In this document: positions 21,843-33,825 of the stretch, piece by piece
How positions within the stretch are numbered: position 1 is the stretch's first letter
How the letters are laid out: each line of letters begins with the position of its first letter
Notes under the pieces: model-generated
Databases searched by the model: none
Seen by the model: only the letters and a program-made list of their open reading frames with translations
Told to the model about the DNA's origin: nothing
Assembly: GCA_027625915.1 (NCBI GenBank)
Contig: JANTQA010000070.1
Location: 14,699,001-14,763,000 of the forward strand
Length of the DNA stretch: 64,000 bases
From: Anaeramoeba flamelloides
Lineage: Eukaryota > Metamonada > Anaeramoebidae
Reading direction: 5' to 3'
Position numbers and translations under genes: made by a program

Positions 21843-23519
21843 TTAGATATTGATTTCATAATCTAAAAATCTTGGTAGATGTGAAATAAAATGATTGTTT
21901 ATAATATAATTAGTTTTGTTATCTTTTAAAAAAATGGATAGAGGTATCAAATGAACGATTTTCTGTATTTTACTCTCAATAAAACTTAAATTATTATCTA
22001 ATTTAAAGAAATTATTCTCCTTTTTAAAGGCGCTTGCTAATATATATGTTGCATTATCATTATTCTTTCTTTTAATAATTGTTTTTAAAAGATAATATTT
22101 ATTATCGAATGTTTTGACAAAATAATTGGTTTTAAATATGTGTTTATTTGTAATTAAAGATGTAATTACAATGTATTGATTTAATTCAATTTGAGACAAA
22201 TCTAATAAATCTTTTATCTTTTTTTCATATTTTTTTGATATTCTTCGAATATATTTTCTATTTTCAGCCAATTCTCCTAACTCAAGTTCACTTATAGAAT
22301 AAATTTTCCTTAAAAGTTCGTTTTCAATCAAATTTATTAATAACCCTTTCCTCTTTAATTTTATTTTCCTTGATTTCATTTTAAAATACTGATGAAATCT
22401 CTCCAAGGCTAAATAAAATGTAAACATTGAACCGTTTACTTGAATACATTTGGGTAAGTGCCTGAGATAATGTAGATTTGTTTTTCTCTTTAAGTTATAT
22501 AAATTTGATTTCAATCTCTTGTTATTATTGAACTCATCAAACTGGTAACTTGATTTCTTTAAATCTTTATGATTAGACAATTCAAGATGGATTAATCTGA
22601 ATTTTATTTAAATTATTTCAAGTTTATCTTCAACTTCTTGACTTCTAGATGGTAAAAATAAATTAGAAATTAAAGAATTGAATTCATCTAGCCAAGTTAA
22701 TATTATTTTTCATTTATAATCATTTTTTAAATTGTTAAAGTATTCTGATTTCCAATTGGAATAATTATTGATTAAATTGATATAATTACCAGACTTAAAT
22801 AATACTAAGATTAGTTCATCTCTTTTATTTTCAAATAACTTTATATAAATATCATCATTTTGCTCTTCAAATGCGTGTTCTAAATTGTTCTTATTATTAT
22901 TTTTTTTATTTAATTTTAAATCATTTTTTATTTTTTCTTGTTCAAAAAGATTAATTTTTATTTGAAAATATTGAAATTCAGTAATTTCAATTGCAACCGC
23001 CAAAATCATAGAAAAATCAAGGGATTCGATTGCGGTTAATTTTACATCTAATGGATCATTAGGAACAATAATCCAAGAATAAAAATGAAATAAATTATGT
23101 ATATTCTTGGTTAAAAGTTCTAAATATTTGTTATTAAATAATAGTTTAATATTAACTAATCGATCTTTAAATAGACCCTCAAGTAACAAATGAACCCAAC
23201 ATATTGTAAAACTTTCAAAACTGTTACTTTTCAAATTCATAAGATGGAGCCAGGGATTACCTCTTTGTAATAAGATTCCATACCTCTGTGAAATTTTTTT
23301 GATCATTGATTTATAAATTTCTGAACCTTTTTGTAAATCAAGTGTTGCCATAAATTTTTGCAACTCTTTAACAAAAACACTATTACGCCGACTTTTTATT
23401 ATATTAATATCTTCTAAATATATGTCGTTATTGTTTACCGAATTTTTTTTTTCATTCTCAATAATTATTTCATCTTCGGATGGGGGTTCGAACTCAATTT
23501 CTATACACAGGTCCGACAT
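21843..23519 (-). pseudogene. CACTA/EnSpm-like transposase relic
   Basis: A single frame runs from an ATG at 23519 to a stop at 21843, about 558 codons, interrupted by two in-frame stops: TGA at 22712-22710 and TAA at 22610-22608. The flanking frames agree exactly (939 bases apart), and the bridging sequence reads sensibly (ILTWLDEFNSLISNLFLP). In the last part, LHYLRHLPKCIQVNGSMFTF followed by ERFHQYFK resembles the H.L.HLP..I...G...ERF..K block at the end of CACTA-type transposases; upstream, ICWVHLLLEGLFKDRL resembles the D.MHLLLLGV-type segment before the catalytic core. Classic catalytic acids cannot be assigned. Recent decay, or read-through, would give the pattern. The family call is from motif resemblance only. 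Confidence 0.4.
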
Positions 23520-23970
23520 TTTTTAAGAATTTTGAGTCTTTTTGACAACAATTGTCGAATTTTCTTGATTTTTTCTGATATGTCACCTTTTTGTCAACTT
23601 TTTGATATTTTTTGATTTTTTTTGTCATTCTTTGATTTTTTTTGATATTTTTTGAAAAATTATGTAATAAAATAATTTGACAAAATAAATAAATCAAAAA
23701 AATCAAAAAGTTGACAAAAAATATTTTCAAAAGATATCAAATCAAAAATTTTCAAAAATTGACAGAACAATCCAACAAAAATGTCCAAAAATATCAAAAT
23801 TTAAAATCAAAAAATTGTCATAACAGGAGGAATCATAATTTATCAAATGTTGATATAAAAAATCAAAAAATATCAATAAAATCATTTCATAAAATATCAA
23901 AAATTATCAAAGTACTAAAAAAATGGTTTAAAAAATCTACTTTATTTCAAAAAATACAATAATTATTTAA
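23520..23970. repeat. ATCAAAA/TTTTTGATA motif array
   Basis: Directly upstream of the transposase relic, ATCAAAA-like words recur on one strand in the right half and TTTTTGAT-like words in the left half, giving a loosely inverted layout. It resembles 7670-7985. Subterminal repeats of the neighbouring transposon are a reasonable reading. Confidence 0.4.
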
Positions 23971-24917
23971 AACTAGAAACAATTAAAGTTTATTCTAAGA
24001 ACAGTTCGAAACAATTTTTTATTTTTGAAAAAAAAAATCTAAGAAAAAAAAACAAAGTATTAAATTACAAATTCTCCCAAAATACTTTTTTAAAATATTG
24101 AAAATTCAACTTATAAACTAAAGGAAATAACTTTTTAATTTGATTATTTATTAATCAATAATTAATATCCCAATCTTAATTCCATCAGTGAGTTAGTAAT
24201 AGCCCAAAGGTTAAACTTATCAAAAGACTTTCCAATTATTTCTCAATTTTTTTAAAGTATTTTAAAATAAATAAAATTAATTAAAAATTAATAATTCTAA
24301 TAAATAAAACAATAATAAATATTCTCAAATAACTGATTTTAATAACCAAAATTTTTCCTCTATACTCTTAATATTTGAAAAAAATATTGCCTAATCATTT
24401 AAATTTCAAGAAAATTAATAAATATTTGTAAATAAAATAAATCATCAAATTTTTTTAAGATCTTCAAGGATTCTATATTGGATTTATTTTTCTTGTATTT
24501 TTTCAAATAAGATTAAAGTTTCAAATGTTATATATTCACACAAACTCTCAGAAATAACTAAGAGTGAGATTTCTTCAAAAAATAAAAAGGATTTTCAAAT
24601 TTTACTTTTTCTGAATTGATCCTAAAAGCCAAACAAAAAGGATCAGAACTTATGACTCACAATTTAATTGGGAAAAATGAATTCTTTTAAAAATTGATAG
24701 TTCATCTCTCTAAAGTTGATAAATGATATTGTTGATTGGGAGTTAATTGTATACCTTGTGTAAATCATGACTCTATTACCCTTCTGGTAAAAAAAATAAA
24801 TAAGAGTTACCACTGGTATTTGAATTCTAAAAGGGAACATAATTTTCACTTCTTGTTCATATTTTTCTTTAATAAGAAGAGTTTTTAAATTTAGTGTGTT
24901 GTAATTTGGGATTTCTA
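23971..24917. other. intergenic, no gene seen
   Basis: A/T-rich; no supported feature. Confidence 0.4.
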
Positions 24918-25291
24918 CACAAGTGTGAATATGAATGTTGTAAAAAATAGAGTTTTTTTGATTTTCTCAAAAAATTGTGATTTTCACACCGTTACCAAAG
25001 TTTTGATTATGGATATATCTATATCGGGTTAAAATTTTAAGTTAATAATGATTCTAAATCAAAAACCGCCTCGAAATTACAGATGTTTTGTTTTGAAAAC
25101 AAAATTTTTTTTGGAAACAAAACATCTGTAATTTCGAGGCGGTTTTTTGGTCTAAAATACTTTTTTGCTTATTTATATAATCTCATTTCTAAATCTCTAT
25201 TTCCTAAACTTTGGTAACAGTGTGAAACTCACAATTTTTTGAGAAAATCAAAAAAACTCTATTTTTTACAACATTCATATTCACACTAGTG
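24918..25291. mobile_element. foldback MITE with double hairpin
   Basis: Outer arms CACAAGTGTGAATATGAATG (left) and the complement of CACTAGTGTGAATATGAATG (right) extend inward about 80 bp with few differences. The centre (25061-25148) is a second strong stem: ACCGCCTCGAAATTACAGAT pairs with its complement around a T/A-rich loop. CACWAG ends recall CACTA elements, but no target duplication is evident. The right edge overlaps the end of the neighbouring relic, so it inserted there. Confidence 0.75.
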
Positions 25292-28200
25292 AATTAAAAC
25301 AATTAAATAATTTGATTTTTGTAACTTTTTTAATTCTTGAAGAAATTTTTTATTGTTTAATTTCCCTAAATTAGATCCATATTTTGTGTTTTTAACAATT
25401 GTGTTTAATTGATGTTTCCAAAGTTTTAATGCCTTTCCTCGATCTTGTTCTAAGATTGGTAAAATTAGAAAAGAATCTGCAAATGGAGAACCATAAACAT
25501 TAAGAAAACCCATATATTTCTCGAAAAGTTTAGATTTTGAATCAATTAATAAATTTTTGAAATTACTTGATTTAATTTGTCCCGTTTTTGAATATTCAGG
25601 AATTTTATGATTATTATTATTATAATCATTAGATGGATTGAATTGCAATTTTTTAACATCAAAACAATTTCCTTTAATAGAAATCTTAAGATTTGAAAAC
25701 AAACATTTTGAAATAATTTTCATTTCTTTTGTTTGGAAAAAAATATTTTGAAACAATAATATTGTTAGATTTTGATTTTGATTTTGCATTCTATTCTTCT
25801 GTTGTTTGCCATTGATAATTAGAATTTGTATTCTTAAAAGAAATGTAATCAGACCATCATTTTCGTTGATTTTAGAATCCTTTATTTTAGTAGGTGTTTT
25901 AAATTTTCTTGGATAATGAATATCTCGTAGTTCTGTTCTCGCTTTCATTAACTTATCAATATAAAAAAATGGTAAGATAATTCTTATATTATCATCACCA
26001 TTATAATTTGATACCTTTTCACAAAATATTAATCCTTCATCTTCTAATTCTAAAACAGTTTTAATGGATTCTTTATCATATCGGTCAATATAATTAAATT
26101 GTTTATCATGGTTAATTGGTATTCCAGTTAATGAGTAATAAAATACTTAAAATAATGTTTCTTCATTTTGTTTTTTAAGTGAATTTAAAGAAAGCATTTT
26201 TACCTCATTTTCAATCAAATTACATATATCCTTATAGATATGAACGCAATATTCACTACTAATTATTGGATCTGTTTAAATTGATACAAAAAATCTGTAT
26301 TTGTAACATATTTATTTGTTTCTTGATTCAGAAAAATTTTATTTTCAGTTTTCGTTTTGTTCTTTTCTTTTTCTTGTTCTTGTTCTTGTTCTTTTTCTTT
26401 TTCTTTTTTTTTTCACTTTTTCTTTTTCTTTTTATTTTTCATTTTCTTTTTCTTTTTATTTTTCTTTTTATTTTTCTTTTTATTTTTCTTTTTATTTTTC
26501 TTTTTATTTTTCTTTTTCTTTTTCTTTTTCTTTTTATTTTTCATTTTCTTTTTCTTTTTCTTTTTCTTTTTTACTTGATACTTGATCTTCTAGCCAAAAA
26601 TTGTCGGTGTAATAATAAATTTTATTCACCTTCTCTTGAAATAGTGTTTTTCTAGTTCTCATTCGAGAAAAAGTGGCTAAAATTGCTCGTAGCATATATT
26701 CAAAAAGACGAGGAACACCTTCACTACAAAAAAGTAGATATTTTGCTTCTTCTGTAAGTTGATTAAATGTTATTTTTTCTTTCATTTTAGAAGAAGAAGA
26801 ACTTGAACGAGGATTGTCTTTTTGTATAATTTTATTGATGATCATAATATAATGTATAATTGTCATTAAACGAATATTAATTTGTTTTGGTCTTCTTCCG
26901 CTGATAGATGTAATATTATTTAAAGATTTTTGTGCTTGAGTACCAGAGAAAATTTGGACATAAGAAAATATTTTTCTGTGATAATCTTTTTTTTTCAGTA
27001 ATAAAAAATTTATAGAAGTTTTCTAAATATTTGTTATTTCTATTCTCACCTTTATTCAAAGTTTCATTAGTTTCATCAAAAATTATTATGATCATAATAT
27101 AATTTTTTTGGATACTATTCTCATAAATGTTCTTGTTCTTGTTCTTGTTCTTGTTCTTGTTCTTGTTATTGGTATTGGTATTGGTATTGGTATTGGTATT
27201 GGTATTGGTCTTATTCTTTAAAATGATTTGTTCTTTAATTGGTTCAAATATTTCAAATAAATCTTGGATCTTTTTACAATCATCTAACGGAATTTGTGTT
27301 TCAGTTTGAAACGCCTTAGACATTGCCATTAAGATTCGGTAAAATAAGCTTTTTTGAGGGTCTCTGAGTTCTTCATGAGTAACTTGGTTCATGTCTGAAA
27401 GAATTGTAAAAAAATAAATGGTGTTTTTTATAATTGTTAAATGAACAAATTAAATTGTCCATTGTGATTTGATTGGAATTGTTTTGGTTTTTGAATTCTT
27501 GTATTTTTTTATCAAATATGGATTGAAAGGATCGTTGAAAAAAAAATGCATTTGCTCATTGTGGTTTTACCACAGCCACTAGAACCAAACCAAGTAAGGT
27601 TCGTATATTTTTGGTTTCCAAATTGATCATTTTGCATTAATAAATAGTCACTCATCATTCCTTCAATTATTTCCTCCATTTCCACTTCTCGATTTACAAA
27701 TGGAATGATGTCTTCTATATTTTGATATTTCTTTATATGATCACCAGCCTCATCAAATGACTTGAATTTAAAGTGTCTGTCTTTTCTTACTTGTGTTTTT
27801 TATCAGAAATTCTTCACCCAATTTTTTTATTTTGTGTAAAACAAATTCTTTTTTTTGCTTTTTGAAAAAGATTTTTTTGTCAAAGAAACATGAAATTTAA
27901 TCAAAATGAAAAAAAATTTCAAAAAAAAAAAAAAAGAAAAAAAGAAAAGAAAGGTTTTTTTTTTCTAATTTTAATTTTCAAAAAGAAAAAAAAATCAAAA
28001 AGATTTGTTTTGTTTTTGTGTTTTTTGTGATTTCTTTTTTTTTTTTTTTTTTGTTAGAATATTCATTTCAAAAGAAGCTTACCTCGAGTTTTTGTTCTTG
28101 TGGAAGGTTTTTTGAAACTTTGACAATTGAGAGACCTTTTGTTTTTTTTGTAAGTGTATCCATATTAAATCTTTCAAATTGTTTATTGATCCTTTTGTTT

Positions 28201-28595
28201 TGTTCTTTGATAAGTTCGTTTTGTTTTTCTATTTGAATTGTTGATTTTGCTAGTCGAGCTGGACATTTTGTTTGTCTATTTGTACATTTTGTTCTTTGAT
28301 CTGTTGGTTTTGTTCTTCAATATCTACGAAAAAAAATCATTTCACCAATTGTATTTTGTTTTTCTTTGTCTTTTTCATTTTTGAACAGTTTTTGTTGTGG
28401 CTCTGATCCAAGATCAAAAATAAATAACTTTCTTTGCATTTTCTTAGGTTCCTCTTTCTTTTTGTCACGTTCATCTTTTAATTTGTTTACATACTTTGAT
28501 CATTTCGTCACGTTCCTTTTCAAGCTTGGTTCTTTTTCTTTCTTCTTGTTTCTCAGGTTCACTTTTTTTTGTGTGGTTCTTTTTCTTTGATCCAT
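25286..28595 (-). pseudogene. CRN/RHS-like P-loop ATPase gene, broken
   Basis: A relic of a Crinkler/retrotransposon-hot-spot-like gene in several pieces. Parts in order on the minus strand: a K/E/Q-rich coiled-coil head (28.6-28.0 kb), an ATPase domain with Walker A FGSSGCGKTT, a Walker B-like MIIIIFDETN and the family-typical SGTQ and EGVPRLFEYMLRAI blocks, a K/E-rich low-complexity stretch, and a C-terminal part with GSPFADSFLILP resembling the nuclease-like tail of CRN proteins. It is clearly broken, with roughly half a dozen breaks, and a MITE sits at its 3' edge. Short tandem runs (TTCTTTTTC, TTCTTG, TTGGTA types) have expanded inside it. Old enough for substantial decay. Confidence 0.55.
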
Positions 28596-29359
28596 GATTA
28601 ATAAAAAATTTAGAAAAGAAATTAACAAAAAATTCAGAAAATAAAATAAAAAAAAATGATAATTTTTTAACTTAAGGAAACAAAGGAACCAAAGAAATCA
28701 AAGAAACCCCAAGAAACTAAAAAAACAAAGAGAAAGTCACAATTCCTTTCGAGGAATTTTTCTGATTTTTTGTTACAATTTAAAAAATTTCAAGCTACTT
28801 GATTATTTTAACTCATATACAAACGATCTCCAAAAGTTAGAATCTGTGTGTATAGAATCTTTGTAGTGATCTTCATTTTTCAAGTTTAAATAGCTTGATT
28901 ATTTTTCAATTTGATTTTTAGGTTTCTTCAGATGAATAAGAAACTTCGTTTTTATGAATCTCCAATTTTTTTTACATTTTCATTTTTTCCATTAAAATGA
29001 AAAAGAATAACCCCAAATAATTAGAATTTTGATCCGTATCGTTTCGAATTATCTCCATTAACGTCCTTTCATAATTTTAATTGTAGATTGGTTCAAAATC
29101 CGTTTGAGAAAATTTTGTAAATTGTCAAATGTAAACAATTTTTATTTCAAAAGGTCCCAGTTATTTGGACCATATATTACCGATTTTTCGATAGAAAATA
29201 TTTTATTAATCATTATTTTATATTTAATTACTTTAATATTAATAAAAATTTCATTTTTTTAATTTTTTATATTTTTGAAAATTTTTTATATTGAGGAAGA
29301 AAATAAAATCAGACTCAAAATAATAGTATTATATTCAAAAGGGTTTATTCAAAGATTAA
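28596..29359. other. intergenic, no gene seen
   Basis: Separates the CRN-like relic from the Tc1 relic on the opposite strand; no clear Tc1 terminal repeats are recognised here. Confidence 0.4.
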
Positions 29360-30445
29360 ATGCGAAAAAAACTTAATATAACAAGAAAAAAGGTTCGTTA
29401 CTGGATTGATATTTATTTGAAAAGGGGGACATTTATTACAAAAAGAGGTGGTTCAAAGAAAAATAATTTCACAGAAACTTATCAATATTGTCAAAGAACA
29501 AACCCTAAAAAATAGAAAAATGACTATAAAAGAACTAAGTAACTTTATTAAAAGAAAATCACTATGATGAACTTTCATCAATGTCGACTCTATACACTAT
29601 CAGAAAAAAATCTTATTTTTAAATATAAACCACCAAGAACAAGACAAGTTTTAACAGATTTACAAATAGGATAAAGATTAATATTTACATTACATCATGA
29701 ATCATTGAATACTGATTGGGAAAGTGTTATATTCTCAGATGAAAGTTGGTTTTATATAAATTCAAAAAAACGAAAGATTTGAAGAAGAAAGGGTGAATTA
29801 GATGGTAATTTTTTTTTATTAAAAAAATTTTTTTTTTTTGAAATCTCAACTTTTTTATCAAAAATAGATTCTAAATCCAATTTTAAATAAATGATCAAAA
29901 ATGATCAAATTTGATAAACAAAAAAAAAATTTCCACCATTTTTTACTTATCAAAAAGATTCAGTTTTTTTAATAAATCAAATTATGAAACAAAAATTTTA
30001 ATTTGGGGTGCTATTTCTTATAATTTATAGACTGATTTAATAATCTTAGATTCATCAATTACTTCAACAATTTATGTTGAAGAATGTATTAAAAAATAAA
30101 AAAATAATTCAATTAGCAAATCAAGAATATGGTAAATTTAATTGTATTTTTCAACAAGATGGTGCAAAACCACATACATCAAAATATACACTCAATTATC
30201 TAAAAAGAAAATGTTTAGTACTTGAACCTTGGCCTGCTAATTCATCAGATTTAAATCCAATAGAAAATCTCTGGGGAATAATTGATACATATTTAGAAAA
30301 AAATAGACCTAAGAATGTAAAATGAATTTAAACAAGTATTAAACAATATATAGAATAATATTGAATGGGTAAGCTTAGAAAAAACAATCTAAATCAATGA
30401 ATAAAAGAATCCAATTATTTATCAAAAGGGAAGGTCATTCAATAA
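29360..30445 (+). pseudogene. Tc1-like (DD34E) transposase relic
   Basis: All three catalytic acids of a Tc1 transposase are visible: D in SVIFSDESWF (codon 29738-29740), D in CIFQQDGAKPHTS (30158-30160) and E in SSDLNPIENLWG (30263-30265), with 34 residues between the last two, the DD34E signature. An N-terminal helix-turn-helix-like KKVRYWIDIYLKRG segment follows the ATG at 29360, and WGAISYN marks the middle. The frame is broken by several stops and shifts, and about 29800-29945 is A/T-rich non-coding sequence, perhaps an insertion or intron. The longest intact piece is 30074-30325 (83 codons). Dead element. Confidence 0.85.
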
Positions 30446-30968
30446 ATGGATATTTTTAATTATAATTATTTTTCATTTTTACAAAATATGGAAAAAAATA
30501 TAAATATTATGATTTTTATCAAATGTTCCCACATATTTTATTCAATTTTTTTATTTTTTTTATTTTTTTATTTTTTTTTTATAATAAATAAATAATAGTT
30601 TAAAGTTAAACAATTTAGGGTTTTAATATAATTTTAAATTTTTTTACTTGATTTTTGATAATTTTATATAATGATTGAATTTTTGGGTGGGACCTAATGA
30701 AAAAAAAAAAAAAAAAAAAGAGTTTAGTTCTGTTAAAATAAAAAAACATTTGTAGTGTATAATTTTGCGTTTGTATTTAATAATTGAAAATTGACGAAAA
30801 TCGAACTTTTTCGAAATAAAATATTGAATTATTTTAACCTTTATTGAACCTGTTTAATAATTTATTGATTAATTAACAAATTTATTGATCAAAAAAAAAA
30901 TTATTGATATTTCAATATTTTTATCAATAATTCAAAAATTTTCTCAAAATATTCAATAATTCAGTTAA
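30446..30968. other. 3' flank of the Tc1 relic
   Basis: Contains TTTTTGGGTGGGACCTA (about 30676), which recurs at about 51001 inside the TIR-bounded element. No gene is seen. Confidence 0.4.
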
Positions 30969-31083
30969 TTTAGGTTATGTACCGTTAGGTTAGTAGGAGG
31001 TTAGGTAGGGTAGAGTAGGGTAGAGTAGGTTATGTTAGGTTAGGTTAGTTAAAGTAGGAGGTGAAGTATGTTAGGTTAGGTTA
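30969..31083. repeat. degenerate TTAGG-like repeat tract
   Basis: GTTAGGTTAG, GGTTAGGTAGGG, TAGAGTAGGG and TTAGGTTAGGTTA units follow one another on the plus strand. The G-rich 5-6-base units look like degenerate telomeric-type repeats at an internal site; a plain G-rich minisatellite is the alternative. Confidence 0.6.
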
Positions 31084-31293
31084 TAATTGATAAAGTCATA
31101 AAGAATATTTAAATAAATAATTAAATGATAAATATCAAAATCTTTAATATTTTTTTTTTAATAGAAATTAATTTAATGGGTATATTGAATCAAAAAAAAT
31201 AGTTTTAAAAAGAGTTAATGTCAAAAATATTATGTAACATATATAGAAAATCAAATTTTTTTGGGAACTTGTCATGGACCAGTGGGAATACAT

Positions 31294-31882
31294 AAGGTAT
31301 TTCCAAAAAAGTCGGGCATTTTTTTTTACATTTCATAAAAAATAATCTTATTTAGTGTTGGTAATCATTAAATTAACTATACCTAATTGAGTCTAATATT
31401 TATACCGATTGAACCAACCACTTATGTATTTAATTCAAAACATGTTAGTTAAAATATTCCCAAAAAAAAAAAAAAAAAAAAAATATCTCTTTTTTTGGTG
31501 AAAATAATGTACGGCCAATTTCAATTAAAAATCTGAAATATGGAAAGGGAACAAATTTTTTTTTTAACACAAGTACGTATTTATATGTTTTTAATTATAT
31601 TGTAATTTTTTTTGAGATTATACAAGTTATGAAAATGACATTTTCGACCAAAAAGATAATAATAAACACCAATTTTCACCATTAAAAAATATCAGATAAA
31701 ATAGAGATCAGAAATTCTAATATATTTTATTTATGCAATACAATTCTAAGAAAAAAATTGAATTATTATCAAGAATCTATAAATGGTGGTTAATTATTTT
31801 GGATGTTTGTATACTTTTTTGAAGATAGCGCTTGATAAATATATTTTAAATTAAATTTGCCCCACTTTTTTGGAAATAGCTT
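31294..31882. mobile_element. mariner-type non-autonomous element
   Basis: The left end is GGTATTTCCAAAAAAGTCGG and the right end, inverted, GCTATTTCCAAAAAAGTGGG; both include TATTTCC and continue into GGCA. The TIR is about 25 bp with three mismatches, and TA lies inside each outer end. The 590-bp body has no recognisable transposase. Confidence 0.65.
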
Positions 31883-32062
31883 ACAGCTTACAATCTGAAG
31901 TTTGGGTTTCGATTCTCCTTAACCACATTATTCCTGATTGTTTCATTTTCTAAAACATCCATCGAGATGCAATTTTAATAAGTAAATCGGTCTTATGCTT
32001 CATAGAACCACTAATTTTTTGAGAAAATCATCTGACTGACTTGAATCCTTTTAACTAAACTA

Positions 32063-32754
32063 TTTTTCAAACAAAAGGGCACACCTCTCAAATCGTCAAT
32101 ACCATCGAATTTGATTGTTAATAAGATAATTCCTTATTGGTGATTTTCATTTGAATTATTCATTTTTTCATTTTTTGCTTTTTTTATTTTTGGATATTGA
32201 ACAGTTGGAAAATGAAAAAGCAAGATAAGAAGAAACCAATTTGGAAATAATTTACCTATGTATAAATGGAAACAGTTTAAGTTTGATTTCGAATGAGCTA
32301 GAAATAGGAATTAAGAAAGCCCATTATTCGATTGATGCATGGAACAAAGAAAAGAGAAATAAAGAAAAAACATTCCAACAAAATACCCAGATGAATTGCG
32401 GCTTTATCTGGAATATGAGACTTTAAAGAACAAAAGTTTGATGTGTAAAGAATTATCAATAAAATGTAGAGAACTTTTTCCCAATTCGCCTTATTCAAAG
32501 GTTTTTATTGGGTTTATAATTTTTTTCATTACAATTTACAAAACGAGATTTCTCATTTCAAATAAAAGTGCACACCAATTTTTAAAATATTGAATTTTAA
32601 TTTTTATTGATTTGTTTTAATGAGTTTTAAAGATTCGGTTGAGTGTTTTTTTTTATGTTTTAAAGCGTTTCTTAGATTTTAGAATGATACTACAATTAAT
32701 TTGATTCATTTATGAATAATTCTTAAAATTTTTTGTGCCCTTTTATTTGAAAAA
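32063..32754. mobile_element. short-TIR DNA element with coding remnant
   Basis: TTTTTCAAACAAAAGGGCAC on the left is mirrored by TTTTTCAAATAAAAGGGCAC on the right (one mismatch in 20). A third copy of the motif (CAAATAAAAGTGCACACC) is at about 32558. Plus-strand sequence from 32241 reads NGNSLSLISNELEIGIKKAH and then, in another frame, YPDELRLYLEYETLKNKSL and CRELFPNSPYSK. The repeated leucine-rich short helices look like a tri-helical DNA-binding segment, probably the head of a transposase. No catalytic domain remains. Confidence 0.55.
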
Positions 32755-33348
32755 GAATTTATTATAAAAATGGCGAATGAGATGGAATTATAACAAAATC
32801 TCTTCCCAATTTATGGAGCGGTCCCGGTTCTTACGATAAACGGCCAACTCTCAGAAGGTTCAAGAATATCTCTAATTTAAATTTAGAGATTCGGGTAGTG
32901 CCTAGGTTTTTTTTTAATTCAAAAGAATTGAGTAAAATCTTTAATTTTTCTCTATTCTTTGAAATTAAAAAAAACCTAACGGCAAACATGTGAACATTTA
33001 GTACTCACGGCCAAATGGGAAAAATGCGTGAACGACCGGGTACTCCTTAAAGCAGTAGTCTCACTCTAAAAGGGGGCAAATTTTGTCAGGGCTTCACCCG
33101 GAAACATTTTGTTTCAAACAAAGATCACCATCCCCTTCCCAATCGATCAATTAAGGACCAACAACCATTCCCAAAAACTAAATCCCTGTTCATGGAGTGA
33201 GAACAAGGAAGGTCACTGAAACTTTATCTTGTGTTGGGGTTTATTATTGTTTTTGGATAGAAGAAATCTTCTCTTTGCTTTCAATTTTATTTTATCTCGT
33301 CAGTTCTCAGTTGTGTTTGTGAAGGATCTCCTTGCGATCTTTCACCAA
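32755..33348. other. intergenic; shares a block with 56490-56610
   Basis: GTAGTGCCTAGGTTTTTTTT then AATTCAAAAGAATTGAG (about 32895-32945) resembles GTAGTGTTTAGG...GATTCAAAAGAATAGAG at 56507-56560, so a dispersed repeat is present. GC content rises from about 32800 onward into the island. No gene is assigned. Confidence 0.4.
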
Positions 33349-33756
33349 TTATGATTGTTGTAGTTGTGCTTGGTATCCTCGCATCAAGTGAAAGGGTGGA
33401 CTCCAGTTACACGACCCCAAAGCATCCAATTCCATAAGCAGTCGGCAGAGACCATTCAACAAGTATTTGTTGGTTGAATCATTGGCCGAGTGAGAATATA
33501 GCATATTTCGAACATTTCCAGGTTGTCGCTTTTCCTGTTGCTTGGGGTTAGATTGACACGATTTCTCATTGGTCATAAGTTTATCTTCCGTGGATTCCAC
33601 ACTCGTCTCCCGGCTTGGTTGTCTACCCTCTTTTACAGACAAGGCCAAACAAATCTGGATTGGGCTTGGGTGATAAAAACAAAAAATGAACCCTTTTGTC
33701 ACAGATTTACCCCCCAAGCAAAGCCAACTCGGAACACCTAGAGAACATTTGGCCAA
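33349..33756 (-). CDS. hypothetical 135-residue ORF in the GC-richer island
   Basis: An open ATG-initiated frame with ordinary amino-acid composition (Ser/Gln/Arg-containing rather than F/K/N-rich), ending YQAQLQQS. No domain is recognised. It lies just downstream of the decayed coding block at 33826-34765 on the same strand. It may be chance in higher-GC sequence, part of a decayed gene or a real small gene. Confidence 0.25.
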   Translation of the reverse strand: MAKCSLGVPSWLCLGGKSVTKGFIFCFYHPSPIQICLALSVKEGRQPSRETSVESTEDKLMTNEKSCQSNPKQQEKRQPGNVRNMLYSHSANDSTNKYLLNGLCRLLMELDALGSCNWSPPFHLMRGYQAQLQQS

Positions 33757-33825
33757 TCAAGCCAGTTCTGTGTAGAGATTAACCACACCAAAATCCCCAT
33801 ACCAGGATATGGTATGACTAATGCT

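Noticed and set aside
26266-26655. Hydrophobic F/L/S frames resembling membrane proteins
   Set aside because: They lie antisense to the K/E-rich low-complexity part of the CRN-like relic.
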